Source of the DNA: Pseudomonas poae | Lineage (GTDB): Bacteria > Pseudomonadota > Gammaproteobacteria > Pseudomonadales > Pseudomonadaceae | NCBI GenBank assembly: GCA_028869255.1 | Contig: CP110972.1 | Coordinates: forward strand, 2,547,001-2,611,000 | Length of the DNA stretch: 64,000 nucleotides | Direction of reading: 5' to 3' | Shown: piece after piece, positions 29,301 through 38,988 of the stretch | Numbering within the stretch: position 1 is the stretch's first letter | How the letters are laid out: each line of letters opens with the position of its first letter | Translations under genes and position numbers: made by a program | Notes under the pieces: generated by a model | The model's database searches: none | What the model was told of the DNA's origin: nothing | What the model saw: only the letters and a program-made list of their open reading frames with translations

Positions 29301-30601
29301 TTACCGTCCAAGACTTGCTGCATGCCCTCTTCGGGCGAATCAGCCACTTCAATGCGACTGTAGGGCAGCATGGCATGTAACTGATCACGCAGGTACAAGG
29401 GGTCACTGACCACAATAGGCTTTCCATTCAGCTCGGCGAGGCGCGAAACACGCAGACCTGAAGTCACAATAACATTACTGAAAAACACCAGCGGGCGAGT
29501 ATAAAGCACTGTCCCGTGACTGCTTTCAGCGTAGGTAACCGGCAGGATAATGTCTGCGTTACCCGACGCCATACTGAACAAGGTTTGCTTCCATTTTTTG
29601 GAAGTAACCGTTACTGTTTTTAGTCCAAGCCGATCAACAATATTTTTAAAATACTCATTGGTTAGCCCGTCCATCTGGCCCTGAGCGTTAATAAACGACA
29701 CGGGGTACCAACCCGGGTCATAGGCAACTCTCAACGCAGGAAGGCTGTTCAAATAATGGCGTTCATCATCGCTGAGAAACAGCGCTGATGAAGCGTGCTC
29801 TCGATTCAGCCAGCGCGATTGCAACTGCGAATACTGTAAATCAGTAATTTGATTCATCGCCTTCGCGATCAGCGAACTGCGCAACGGGTCGTCCTTGGGT
29901 ACCGCGAAACGCAAGGAGGTTTGAACGTCAGGCAGCGGAAGAGCACCGAGTTGGCGATCTACAAGTTCGCCCATATTAGGATAGGTATCCGCGCCGTCAT
30001 TTATCAACACGTCAGCCTTGCCCAGCTCCAGCTGTTTCAGCGCTTGAGACAGGCTGTTTACGCTGAGGAGTCGAGTATTGGGATGCAGTATGTTAATCCA
30101 GTCCGCTGTCGAATCGCCGTCAACAATAACCACTCTCAATGCCAGCAAACTGTCTATCGATGCACCGTTGGTGAGGCTTTCCGGTGCAATCAACATAGCG
30201 GGCGTCTTGAAGTAAGGTGCTGAAAAAGTCGCACATGACGAACGATCACTACTCATAGGAACATCAACTGCAATATCAATACTTTTTTGACACAGTGCAG
30301 CGTCCAACTCGGTAACAGACGGGTACCTTCTGAAGACCAGAGACACGTTCAACTGGTGAGCAATCATCGTCAAAAATTCAGCCCCATAGTTGGGGGAATA
30401 CATCGACTGATCTTTAGCCTGACTGCTGTCAACCATCCCCACGATCCATTCCGGACTGCGCTGAAGAAACGCTTGCTCAAGCGTGCTGTAGCCCGGCTCA
30501 TTGGCAACAGCAGGCGATGTAAAAAATACACAACATAACGTGATGAGCGAGCAGGCGGATAACAACGCACGTGTTCCGAAGCGTCTTGGTTGAGGTCTCA
30601 T
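26334..30601 (-). pseudogene. BvgS/RocS-type unorthodox sensor kinase, two apparent frameshifts
   Basis: A corrected 1421-residue phosphorelay kinase. Order: signal peptide (from MRPQPRRFG, start 30601), two periplasmic Venus-flytrap SBP_bac_3 domains (about 45-500), a membrane segment, two PAS-like domains, a histidine kinase with SHEIRTPMNG and GGTGLGL, a degenerate receiver, a receiver with aspartate in ITDCYMPVMDG, and an HPt domain with LHRLRGALR. The reading changes frame at the G run 29077-29080 and at the C run 27474-27478. Removing one base from each restores one protein. It is divergent from the fimbrial operon and is the likely partner of the response regulator at 37142. Confidence 0.88.
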
Positions 30602-30835
30602 AAACTCAGTCACCGGGTAAGGATAGGTGAGATTACCGTGAAACGTTGAATCGTCATAGCAATGGATCAATGAGCCAACAAGTTCACACGTATTTTGAGT
30701 TCTCCCGTCCACTTTTGGCAATTACCAGAATATTCCGGGTTTATCCAACGCCCCCCCTCGGAATAATTACACCACAGCCGCTGAGTCATCCGAAGCACCA
30801 CGGCCTTAATGCAGGGGGAACGACCTCCCTAAGGG

Positions 30836-30858
30836 TGTCATTGCCCAGATCAATGACA
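30836..30858. promoter_or_regulatory. Inverted repeat before the pilin gene
   Basis: The perfect 8-base arms TGTCATTG and CAATGACA are separated by CCCAGAT, ending 20 bases before the pilin ATG. The repeat is placed for either a regulator-binding site or a leader hairpin near the ribosome-binding site. Binding by the locus response regulator is only a guess. Confidence 0.45.
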
Positions 30859-30878
30859 TGTTATGTAAGGAAGTATCC

Positions 30879-31421
30879 ATGAAGCGTACCGCACTATTAC
30901 TGGCCATCAGCGCGTTGCCAAGCCTCAGCTTTGCCGCCGGCACCAACACCATCACCTTTAAAGGTCAAGTTTCCAGCCAGACCTGCAAAGTGTCGGTTAA
31001 CGGCGACCAGGCCAACCCTTTGATTCTGCTGCCAACTGTGTCGTCTTCGGCACTGTCTGCCAAAGGCAGTACTGCTGGCGAAACCACGTTCACTATTGCG
31101 CTGAGAGACTGCACAGCACCCACCACAGATGCGCAAAAGATCAACGTCATGTTTGGCACGAACAACGTCACTTCTGCTGGCAACCTGGCCAATACCTCCG
31201 GTGACGCCAAGAACGTTGCGTTGCAGTTGCTCCCCGCTCCAGGCAGCGCCACTCCTGTCGTCCTGAGCAGCACCGGTACTACGACCGTTGATGGGCTGAC
31301 GTTGGCACTGAACCAGACGTCGACTAGTCATGACTACGCCGTTCGCTACATCAGCGAAGCAGGTTCGGCGACCACCGGCTCGGTCGGCGCTCAAGTGCAG
31401 TACTCATTCAGCTACCTGTAA
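30879..31421 (+). CDS. Major fimbrial subunit (pilin)
   Basis: A 180-residue chaperone-usher pilin with a signal peptide ending LSFAA. The mature protein begins GTNTITFKGQV, the donor-strand region, and has the conserved Cys pair (SQTCKVS and LRDCTAP). It ends AQVQYSFSYL, the C-terminal beta strand with penultimate tyrosine recognised by chaperones. ATG 30879 is preceded by AAGGA. It is the first gene of the operon and is followed by a strong terminator hairpin, so it should be produced in excess over the assembly genes. Confidence 0.93.
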   Translation: MKRTALLLAISALPSLSFAAGTNTITFKGQVSSQTCKVSVNGDQANPLILLPTVSSSALSAKGSTAGETTFTIALRDCTAPTTDAQKINVMFGTNNVTSAGNLANTSGDAKNVALQLLPAPGSATPVVLSSTGTTTVDGLTLALNQTSTSHDYAVRYISEAGSATTGSVGAQVQYSFSYL

Positions 31422-31431
31422 GCGTCCAGTC

Positions 31432-31465
31432 GCCTGCCGCTGCGTCTGCGGCAGGCTTTCCTTTT
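31432..31465 (+). terminator. Terminator hairpin after the pilin gene
   Basis: The arms GCCTGCCGC and GCGGCAGGC flank a 7-base loop and are followed by TTTCCTTTT. It lies 10 bases after the pilin stop and before the chaperone gene. Partial read-through here would set the ratio of pilin to usher and chaperone. Confidence 0.85.
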
Positions 31466-31502
31466 CTGCGTTCAGCGCACTTCACCCCCCAGGCACACCA
31501 AA

Positions 31503-32246
31503 ATGTTCAGACATTGGCGCGAAGCACTTTCAATTACCTTCGTCATGGCCATGACAGTAGCCAGCTCCGCCAGCGCCAGTGTAGTGCTAAACGGAACTCG
31601 GGTTATTTTCCCTGCCTCAGCCAACGAAAAAACCCTGCAGTTCAGCAACGAGGGGCCAGTGCCTTACGCGGTGCAGGTCTGGTTGGACAAAGGCAACGCG
31701 AACTCCACCGCCGCTACTGCCGATGCCCCGTTTGTGGCGACTCCACCCGTGTTCCGGATTAACGCCAACGGCGGCCAGTCTGTGCGACTGATCAAAACCG
31801 CCGCAGATTTTCCGACCGACCGAGAGTCGCTGTTCTATCTTAATTTTTTGCAAATTCCTGCACTGCAGGCGAGCTCAGAGCAGGCCAACCGATTACTCAT
31901 AACAACGGTAAGTCGACTGAAGGTGTTTTATCGCCCCGACAACCTGCAAGGAAGTCCCGAAAAAGTTGGCGAGCACTTAACGTTCAAACGTGAACTCAAG
32001 GACGGCAAAAACCAACTGCGCGTCGAAAACCCCACGGGCTATTTTGCGGTCATCCGCGAGGCACGCCTTAGCCAGGATGCGCACACTGCAGCACTGGCCG
32101 AGTCGGTGATACTCGCGCCGCACTCCGTCCAGTCATGGCCACTTCCTGCGCAGGCGCAAAAGCTGTCGGTTGGCAGTCACATCACGCTGACGCTAGTGAA
32201 TGATTACGGTGCAGATGTCACCCATGAGTTGACGCTTGAACCGTGA
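31503..32246 (+). CDS. Periplasmic fimbrial chaperone (PapD family)
   Basis: A 247-residue PapD-like chaperone with a signal peptide (ASSASAS). It has SVVLNGTRVIFPASANEKTL, the subunit-binding arginine and lysine region (NGTRVI, QSVRLIKT) and the hallmark DRESLFYLNFLQIP followed by RLKVFYRP. It delivers folded subunits to the usher in the periplasm. The usher gene starts inside its last codons, so the two are translated together. It belongs to the classic FGS chaperone group. Confidence 0.94.
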   Translation: MFRHWREALSITFVMAMTVASSASASVVLNGTRVIFPASANEKTLQFSNEGPVPYAVQVWLDKGNANSTAATADAPFVATPPVFRINANGGQSVRLIKTAADFPTDRESLFYLNFLQIPALQASSEQANRLLITTVSRLKVFYRPDNLQGSPEKVGEHLTFKRELKDGKNQLRVENPTGYFAVIREARLSQDAHTAALAESVILAPHSVQSWPLPAQAQKLSVGSHITLTLVNDYGADVTHELTLEP

Positions 32247-34865
32247 CAGACCACTTGCCGTGTTGCGCCGCCTTCGAGCCGCCTGCTTGCGCCAATGGGT
32301 ACTAGCTGCGCTGTGCACAGGCTGCTACACGGTCGCAGGCTATGGCGCAGAGCCGGAGTCGAGTGACGGCTACCGATTCGACGACAGCCTGCTGCCTGGC
32401 GGCATACCGGGAATGGGTTCGCTGGCACGCTTCAATCGTGTCGATGCTATTGATCCAGGTGAATATCAAGTCGAGCTGTACATGAACAAGCGCTTTATTG
32501 ATCGCGTGAGCATTAACTTCACTGCGCAACCCGACGGTGGTGTGAAAGCGTGCCTGCAGCGCGATTTACTCTTGCGCCTGGAAGTACTCGACAGCGCCAT
32601 TCGCACGCCAGACAAAGGCGGCTGCGATACCTTGGAGCATCTTGTTGATGGCGCTTCGAGCAGCTTCGATCCGGCACAACTGCGCTTGGACTTGAGCGTA
32701 CCGCAGATCATGACCAAACAGCGCCCACGCGGTTTCGTAGCAACCGAAAATCTTGACTCCGGCACGACCATTGGTTTCGTCAACTACAGCGCAAGCCAAT
32801 ATCACGCCAGCTACTCCGGCACTTACGCGAATCGAACCGACTCAAGCTATCTGGCGCTCAACGAAGGCGTCAACTTCGGTCTATGGCGCCTGCGCCAACA
32901 ATCCCAACTCCACTATGACAATCTGCAAGGTGGCCGCTGGGACATCACCCGCACCTACCTTCAACGCGCGTTGCCTGCGCTGGACAGTGAACTGACTGCG
33001 GGCGAGGGCTTCACTTCCGGGCGTTTTTTTTCCAGCATGAACTACCTCGGCATTGAACTGACCAGTGATCCGCGCATGCGTCCGGACTCGCTACGCGGCT
33101 ATGCGCCGACAGTCCGAGGAATCGCCAAAACCCACGCCCAAGTAGTGATCCGCCAGAACGGCAGCGAGCTGTATCAGACCTCCGTCGCCCCTGGCCCGTT
33201 TGAAATCAACGACCTGACCACCAGCGGCTACAGCGGCGATCTGGAAGTCATCGTTAAAGAAGCCGACGGTACCGTCAGCAGCTTCAGCGTACCCAATTCG
33301 GCCCTGCCAGAGAGTTTGCGTCCTGGCGACTCACGCTACAGCTTTGCTTTAGGTAAAAGTCGCGATACCGGCAGCGCCGCGCCGTTCAGCGAGTTTACCT
33401 ATCAGCGTGGTCTGGACAACAGCTTCACCGCCAACACCGGCCTGCGTATCGCCCAGGGCTACCAGGCACTGGCCATTGGCGGCGTCTACGGCAACTGGCT
33501 CGGAGCATTTGGCCTGGACAGCACATTCTCCAGAGCCGAACTGCCCGGTGAAGGCACCCAAGAAGGCTGGATGCTGCGCTTAGGCTACAGCCGAACGTTC
33601 GAACCGACCCGCACCAGCTTTGCACTGACCGCCTACCAGTACTCAACGACAGGCTACCGCGACCTGAATGACGTATTGGGCCTGCGCGCTGCTGATGCAC
33701 AGGGCAAGACGTGGCGCTCGAACACCTACCAGCAACGGTCGCGCCTGGAAGTATCGGTCAATCAAAGTCTGGATAAATGGGGCAACCTGTTTCTGTCCGG
33801 TGCTAGACAGGACTATCGCGGGCAGCGCGAAAGCGACACACAACTGCAATTCGGCTATTCGAAAACCTTCGGCAACGGCCTCAGCGTGAGCCTGTCGGTG
33901 GGCCGCCAACGTGTCGGCGGCTACCTTAGTGATCGCGGCAACCCATACATCGAGCCCGACGATCTGAGCCGTCAGGGCGATACCGCAGGGCTTACCATTG
34001 ACGGCACCCGCCAAACCTTGAGCCTGCTCTCAGTATCCTTCCCGTTGGGTTCGTCGGGGAAATCCAGCACGCCCTACGTGAGCACCTCCATCAGCCAAAG
34101 CGCTCAGACCACCCTTACCCAGGCCTCATTATCCGGTACGCTCGGCGAGCAGCGCCCACTGAGCTACAGCGTGGATACCTCGCGTGACAGCGCTGCACGC
34201 ACGACTACACTGGGTGCAGGCCTGCAACAGCAAACCGCCTATGCCAGCATCGGCGGCAGCGTTTCCCAAGGCGAGGATTATTGGCAAATGTCAGCCAACG
34301 CGCGCGGTGCGGCAGCACTGCACAGTGGTGGCCTGACGTTGGGGCCTTATCTGGGTGACAGCTTTGCCTTGGTCGAAGCCCAAGGCGCGCGCGGTGCAGC
34401 ATTGATGAACGCCCAGGGTGCGAGCATAGACGGGCGTGGCTACGCCCTGCTCCCTCACTATTGCCCTACCGCTACAACAACATTGGCCTGAGCCCGGAGG
34501 GCATGAACGATAAAACCGAGCTGGAGGATGCCCAGCGCCGTGTAGCGCCCTACGCCGGGGCAACGTTAAAGGTCACCTTCAAGACTCGACACGGTGATGC
34601 CCTGCTCATTCGCACGCACCTGGACAATGGTCAGCAAGTACCGCTGGGTGCTGATGTGCTCGATGCACAAGATCGTGTTATCGGTATGGTTGGGCAAGGC
34701 GGCCAGGCTTATGTGCGCAGCGAAACCCGGGAAGGACGCTTGACCCTGCGTTGGGGTGAAGGCCCAAGCGAGCGTTGTGTGCTGGACTACGCAGTCAATG
34801 CACAAGCCGCCTCGTCCCCCTTGATCCAACTGGACAGCGAATGCCGCTTGCCCGTGAACCAATGA
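32236..34865 (+). pseudogene. Outer membrane fimbrial usher, apparent late frameshift
   Basis: The usher pore that assembles subunits at the outer membrane. The frame from TTG 32236 overlaps the chaperone by 11 bases. It shows the N-terminal periplasmic domain (FDDSLLPGG, PGEYQVELYMN), a long barrel, and the plug/middle domain (RGIAKTHAQVVIRQNGSELYQTSVAPGPFEINDL). It breaks after GRGYALLP. The remaining C-terminal domains (PYRYNNIGLSPEGM) are in another frame from about 34455 to 34865. One added C in the run 34452-34454 gives an 876-residue usher of normal length. A TTG start is unusual; GTG 32260 is an alternative. Confidence 0.9.
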
Positions 34866-36223
34866 CTCCGCCACAGTCCTTATTGAGACTTTTCATGTTT
34901 GAATCAACCCGACTACGTCTTGCTCTTGTGTTTAGCCTTGGGCTATTTGTGAGTACTTCTGCGCATGCCAATTGCCAACAAAAATACAACGGCTGGGCCA
35001 ATTGGGATGGCAACTCTGTACAAATCAAGGCCGGACGCATCAACCTCAGCTCAAGCTACCTGCAGCCGGCGGGTACTCCTCTGGCCACCACCATTACCTC
35101 GCCTAACGATTGGTTGGGAGCGGATACCGTGTTGTTTGAATGCGACTTGGCCGATAAGGATAGTCTCTACGAATTGTTCGCCACCAATGGCGACGACCGC
35201 CTGGGCGGATACTGGGAAATTGGCAACGGCGCAGGCACCGCTATCAACGATGGCTTGCCGGGTGTCTATGCCACGTACTTCCCTTATGTGGGTATAAAGA
35301 TAACGCACCTGGATTCAGGTAAGGTTTTTTCGCGCTACTGGCAGGAAAGCAAGATCACCCGTTATGACGTGGTCGGCAACAAGCTGCAAGTCAAACCCAA
35401 GCATTTGAGCGCACTCAAGGCAGAATTGATCAAGGTCTCCGCTACCCCGCCCGAAGGCGGCAGCGGGAGCAACTATTGTGGCGCGCAGGCACAAGTCGTC
35501 AGCTCGACAGCCAGCTATAATTACGCCTGCACCCAGCCTAACGCCTATGTAACGTTCAAGGCGCCCGGGCTTGTTTACGATCCGGTGGGATCTGACAGCA
35601 ACACCAATTATCGATTTTGGGGGCCCGGCAACGGCATCGCCTACGGTTTACGTAATGCCTCGACCTTGAGCGCGACGTCGACTTGTGTAGCGCGCAATGT
35701 CACCCCCGTCGTAACCTTTCCGACCATCAGCGTTCAGCAACTGAGCAGCGGAGAAAGTCGCGAGGCTCAATTCACGGTCGAACTTGAGTGCAGCAACAGC
35801 GCCACTTCCGGAGTTCAATCGAGTCAGACCGCGCTCGGTATTCAGGTCTCGCAACCAGCCTTCGCCAAAGCTCAGGAACTGGGCTTGGTCAACAGCTATG
35901 GTGGCGTCGATTATCTGCTTTCCAATGGCTATGGCATCGACCCTGGCGTGGCCACCGGGGTTGGGATCAGCCTGCGCGACAGCGCCGCCGGCAACCCGAT
36001 GAACTTCGTTGGTTGGCCTGGCAATACGGGGGCGAACAACCCCACCGGCAAGCTGGCGGGCTGGTACCCGGTATTGGATCAAGCCACGTCTCAGGGCGAA
36101 AGTGCAGCTGGCTATACTCGATACACAAAGGTAATCACTGCCGTGCTGGAAAAGCTGCCACGGCTGCAACCCACTGCAGGTCGAGTCGATGCGACTGCTT
36201 ATGTGCTGGTGAAAATCCAATGA
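34862..36223 (+). CDS. Two-domain fimbrial tip adhesin
   Basis: A 453-residue secreted protein with a signal peptide (FSLGLFVSTSAHA). The N-terminal part (about 37-245) is an unrecognised receptor-binding-like domain with NCQQKYNGWANWDGN. The C-terminal half is a pilin domain (TVELECSNSA) ending YVLVKIQ, suited to chaperone donation. The size and position after the usher fit a FimH-type tip adhesin. The ATG at 34862 overlaps the usher stop (ATGA); ATG 34895 is an alternative that gives a shorter signal peptide. The ligand cannot be predicted. Confidence 0.82.
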   Translation: MTPPQSLLRLFMFESTRLRLALVFSLGLFVSTSAHANCQQKYNGWANWDGNSVQIKAGRINLSSSYLQPAGTPLATTITSPNDWLGADTVLFECDLADKDSLYELFATNGDDRLGGYWEIGNGAGTAINDGLPGVYATYFPYVGIKITHLDSGKVFSRYWQESKITRYDVVGNKLQVKPKHLSALKAELIKVSATPPEGGSGSNYCGAQAQVVSSTASYNYACTQPNAYVTFKAPGLVYDPVGSDSNTNYRFWGPGNGIAYGLRNASTLSATSTCVARNVTPVVTFPTISVQQLSSGESREAQFTVELECSNSATSGVQSSQTALGIQVSQPAFAKAQELGLVNSYGGVDYLLSNGYGIDPGVATGVGISLRDSAAGNPMNFVGWPGNTGANNPTGKLAGWYPVLDQATSQGESAAGYTRYTKVITAVLEKLPRLQPTAGRVDATAYVLVKIQ

Positions 36224-36972
36224 ACCGTGTCAGTCAGCAACTTGCTTCATCGCTCTTGGCCGCACTGCTGGGGTTAATCAGTACATCCTGTTCAGCTGGG
36301 GTAATGGCGGACCGCACTCGCCTGATTTTTCAGGAAGGGCAAGCACGACAAACGCTCACGCTCGCGAATACCAATGTCTACCCGGTGGTAGTGCAGACCT
36401 GGATAGACAAAGGCCAGGGCGACAAACTGCCGCAGAATATCGTGTCAGCCTTTATTGCTATGCCAGCGGTGTTCCGCCTGCAACCTTCTGCACTGCAAAA
36501 TCTTCAGATAATCCTAACCGACCCAGCGCTGCCCAAAGACCGAGAGTCGCTGTTCTGGCTCAACCTGTACGAGATTCCACCCCGTAACGATGCGAGCGCG
36601 ACGGACGCGACTCGCGTGACCCTAGCCATGAACACCCAATTGAAAATTTTCTATCGCCCTAAAGGTCTGCCTTCCTCGCCAGAGCAGCTCACGGACTCAC
36701 TGCACTTTCGCCTTGAAAAAACCACCCAGGGCCTGACCCTGGTCTGTCGCAACGACAGCCCCTATCACGCTTCATTTGCGTCCCTGGGCTTAATCCGGGA
36801 TGGGCAAGGCGTTGCCCGTGTGACTGACACCGATCTGCTTAGCAGCCCTTACAGTGAACGTCGCTACCATGTTGACCAAAGCCTGCTAAAAAGCCAGGAA
36901 ACGGTGCAATTGAACTATGATTTGATCGACGACACGGGCCGTATTCGTTCAGGGCGCGCAATGCTGCAGTGA
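36220..36972 (+). CDS. Second fimbrial chaperone (PapD family)
   Basis: A 250-residue PapD-like chaperone whose ATG overlaps the adhesin stop (ATGA, 36220-36223). Signal peptide region GLISTSCSAG, then VMADRTRLIFQEGQARQTLTL, the hallmark DRESLFWLNLYEIPP and KIFYRPKGLP. It differs clearly from the chaperone at 31503, so it is probably specialised, perhaps for the tip adhesin encoded just before it. It closes the fimbrial structural gene run. Confidence 0.93.
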   Translation: MNRVSQQLASSLLAALLGLISTSCSAGVMADRTRLIFQEGQARQTLTLANTNVYPVVVQTWIDKGQGDKLPQNIVSAFIAMPAVFRLQPSALQNLQIILTDPALPKDRESLFWLNLYEIPPRNDASATDATRVTLAMNTQLKIFYRPKGLPSSPEQLTDSLHFRLEKTTQGLTLVCRNDSPYHASFASLGLIRDGQGVARVTDTDLLSSPYSERRYHVDQSLLKSQETVQLNYDLIDDTGRIRSGRAMLQ

Positions 36973-37141
36973 CCGTTGGCAGGACAAAACTTTGATAGTC
37001 CGTAACCCTCTGCGTCTTGTGATGTCTATGTATTTACATGACGTTGCGCGCAGTGCCGCAGGTACCTGTTGGGCATACGCCAAAGACGCAGGCTCCACCC
37101 CTCATCAACTGAAAAGTCTGACAACACCAGGGGAGTTCACC

Positions 37142-37780
37142 GTGAACCTTCGCATTGTCATCGCCGATGACCACCCGATCGTCCTGCTAGGCACCCAACT
37201 GTTGTTGGAGAAAAATGGTTGCGGCATCGTTACCGGCCAAGCCAAAAGCCCTGAAGAACTCGAAGTCGTTTTAAGCAAGACCCCTTGTGATCTGTTGGTG
37301 ACGGATTTCGCCATGCCGGGTAGCCAGCGGGATGGGCTTGCAATGCTCAGGCGCCTGAGACAGCTTTACCCGACGTTGAAAATCATCGTTCTCACCTCGC
37401 TGCAAAATTCCAGCTTGGTATTGAGCATCTTGAATTTGAACGTGAACGGGGTAATTGAAAAAAACGCAGACCCGGCAGAGCTGTCGCTCGCTATAAAACA
37501 CGTCATGAATAACAAAATATTCTTGAGTGACTTTTTCCGCAAAGCACTGGCTGATGAATGCATTATTAGCCCGGAAAAAACCACCATAAAGCTGGCCCCC
37601 AAAGAAATCGAAGTCATCCGTCTGCTAGCCGCGGGCTATACCCCCAGCGAAATTGCGGACAAACTATCACGTAGTATAAAAACCATCAGTTGGACCAAAA
37701 TTTCAGCTAAAGGCAAGCTAGGGATCACGTCTGATGCCGAGCTATTTGAGTACTGCCGCAATGCCAGATTGATCAGCTAG
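37142..37780 (+). CDS. LuxR/NarL-type response regulator (RocA/EvgA-like)
   Basis: A 212-residue response regulator. The receiver has the acidic pair IADDHP, the phospho-acceptor in LLVTDFAMPGS and the lysine in GVIEKNAD. The C-terminal LuxR-type helix-turn-helix is KEIEVIRLLAAGYTPSEIADKLSRSIKTIS. I chose GTG 37142 (VNLRIVIADD), preceded by AGGGGAG; an upstream frame adds an unconserved leader. It follows the fimbrial operon by about 170 bases and is the likely phosphorelay output of the BvgS-type sensor on the other side of the operon. Confidence 0.92.
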   Translation: MNLRIVIADDHPIVLLGTQLLLEKNGCGIVTGQAKSPEELEVVLSKTPCDLLVTDFAMPGSQRDGLAMLRRLRQLYPTLKIIVLTSLQNSSLVLSILNLNVNGVIEKNADPAELSLAIKHVMNNKIFLSDFFRKALADECIISPEKTTIKLAPKEIEVIRLLAAGYTPSEIADKLSRSIKTISWTKISAKGKLGITSDAELFEYCRNARLIS

Positions 37781-37892
37781 TGAATACGTGCCTCTACATG
37801 ACGTGAAGGCTCTCGTAGCTTAAGGGATATCGCTGTTCACGATCGCTGGTGCATCCAGTGTCGTGGGGGCAAAAATGGGGGCATTCAAAAAC

Positions 37893-37920
37893 GCCGATCA
37901 TCACTGATCGGCGTTTTTTT
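37893..37920. terminator. Bidirectional terminator hairpin
   Basis: An 8-base stem, GCCGATCA with its complement, has a four-base loop, an A run before it and seven Ts after it. It separates the response regulator gene from the convergent LysR gene. Confidence 0.92.
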
Positions 37921-37952
37921 AACCCGCCAACACCTGATGGGCAGCGCTGGAC

Positions 37953-38834
37953 TCAATCGGCCAGACGCATTGACAGAAAGTCTATCAACGCCTTGAGCGC
38001 GTTCGGCATTCGCTGGCGTGACAGGTAAACGGCATGGATACCGATAGGCTTGATGCGATGCTCAGCAAACAGTCGAACCAGACGCCCGTCCTTGATGGCC
38101 TGCGCGGCGGCAAAATGCGGTAGCATCGAAACGCCTGTTCCGCTCAACGCAGCGCGCACGATGATCGACGCTTCGTTGGTGCTGAAGCTGCCGGTGACAG
38201 GCACGCTGACGTTTTCACCGTTGACGATGAAATGCCAGAGGCTGCGTCCGTAATACGTGTAGGTCAGGCAATTGTGGACAGCCAGGTCTCGCACGTCCCC
38301 AGGCATGCCATGGCGCTGGAGATAGGCAGGGCTTGCGCAGATGAACGAGTCCACTTCGCCGAGCTTCTTCGCGATAACGCCCGGATCGAGGTTGCTCGTC
38401 ACCCTGATCGCCAGGTCAATCCCCTCTTGCGCAAGATTGGTCATGCCATCGGCAATCTGCAAATCGATGGTGACAGCCGGGTATAGCTGAAGAAATTCCA
38501 TCAGCAGGTCCGTCAGGCAATATTCGGCAAAGATCGACGGTGCAGTAACCCTGAGCAACCCCTTGGGCGCACTCTCGGCTTGCGCCCCCAGCACCTTGAC
38601 GTCTGTCGACAGCGCTACGAGTTCTTTGCAAATCGGTAGCAGTTGCTCGCCCGCTGCCGTGAGGCTGAGTCTGCGTGTGGTCCTGTGCAGCAAGCGGATT
38701 TCGGCCCACTCCTCCATCACGCCGATGTAGCGTGTGGCCATCGCCCTGGACATATCCAGGTGCGTGGCCGCCGCCGAGATGCTGCCCCTGGCTACCGTTT
38801 CAAGAAATACTTTTGCCGCTGTCAATCGGTCCAT
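37953..38834 (-). CDS. LysR-type transcriptional regulator
   Basis: A 293-residue LysR regulator beginning MDRLTAAKVFLETVARGSISAAA, with the helix-turn-helix at 18-37 and an effector domain containing PSIFAEYCLTDLLMEF and DLAIRVTSNLDPG. It belongs to the large CrgA/DmlR-like group, many of which control nearby enzymes. It is divergent from the arginase-family gene, with about 150 bases between, and may regulate it. Confidence 0.92.
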   Translation of the reverse strand: MDRLTAAKVFLETVARGSISAAATHLDMSRAMATRYIGVMEEWAEIRLLHRTTRRLSLTAAGEQLLPICKELVALSTDVKVLGAQAESAPKGLLRVTAPSIFAEYCLTDLLMEFLQLYPAVTIDLQIADGMTNLAQEGIDLAIRVTSNLDPGVIAKKLGEVDSFICASPAYLQRHGMPGDVRDLAVHNCLTYTYYGRSLWHFIVNGENVSVPVTGSFSTNEASIIVRAALSGTGVSMLPHFAAAQAIKDGRLVRLFAEHRIKPIGIHAVYLSRQRMPNALKALIDFLSMRLAD

Positions 38835-38988
38835 CTGCGCGCTCGGTGCAACAAAGCGTCAACTATAGCCCGGTATATCTTCGCCCGCTAAGCGAATACG
38901 GTAGCGCCCCTGCGATACCGGCTCACCACCACCTGGAAGAAGGTGCCGCACTGTTGATCACGTTTATTCCTGAACCGGAGAAGTTTAA

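Noticed and set aside
26334..30601. The split sensor kinase as three separate proteins
   Set aside because: The three frames join precisely with one-base corrections into the known BvgS/RocS domain order, so one gene is far more likely.
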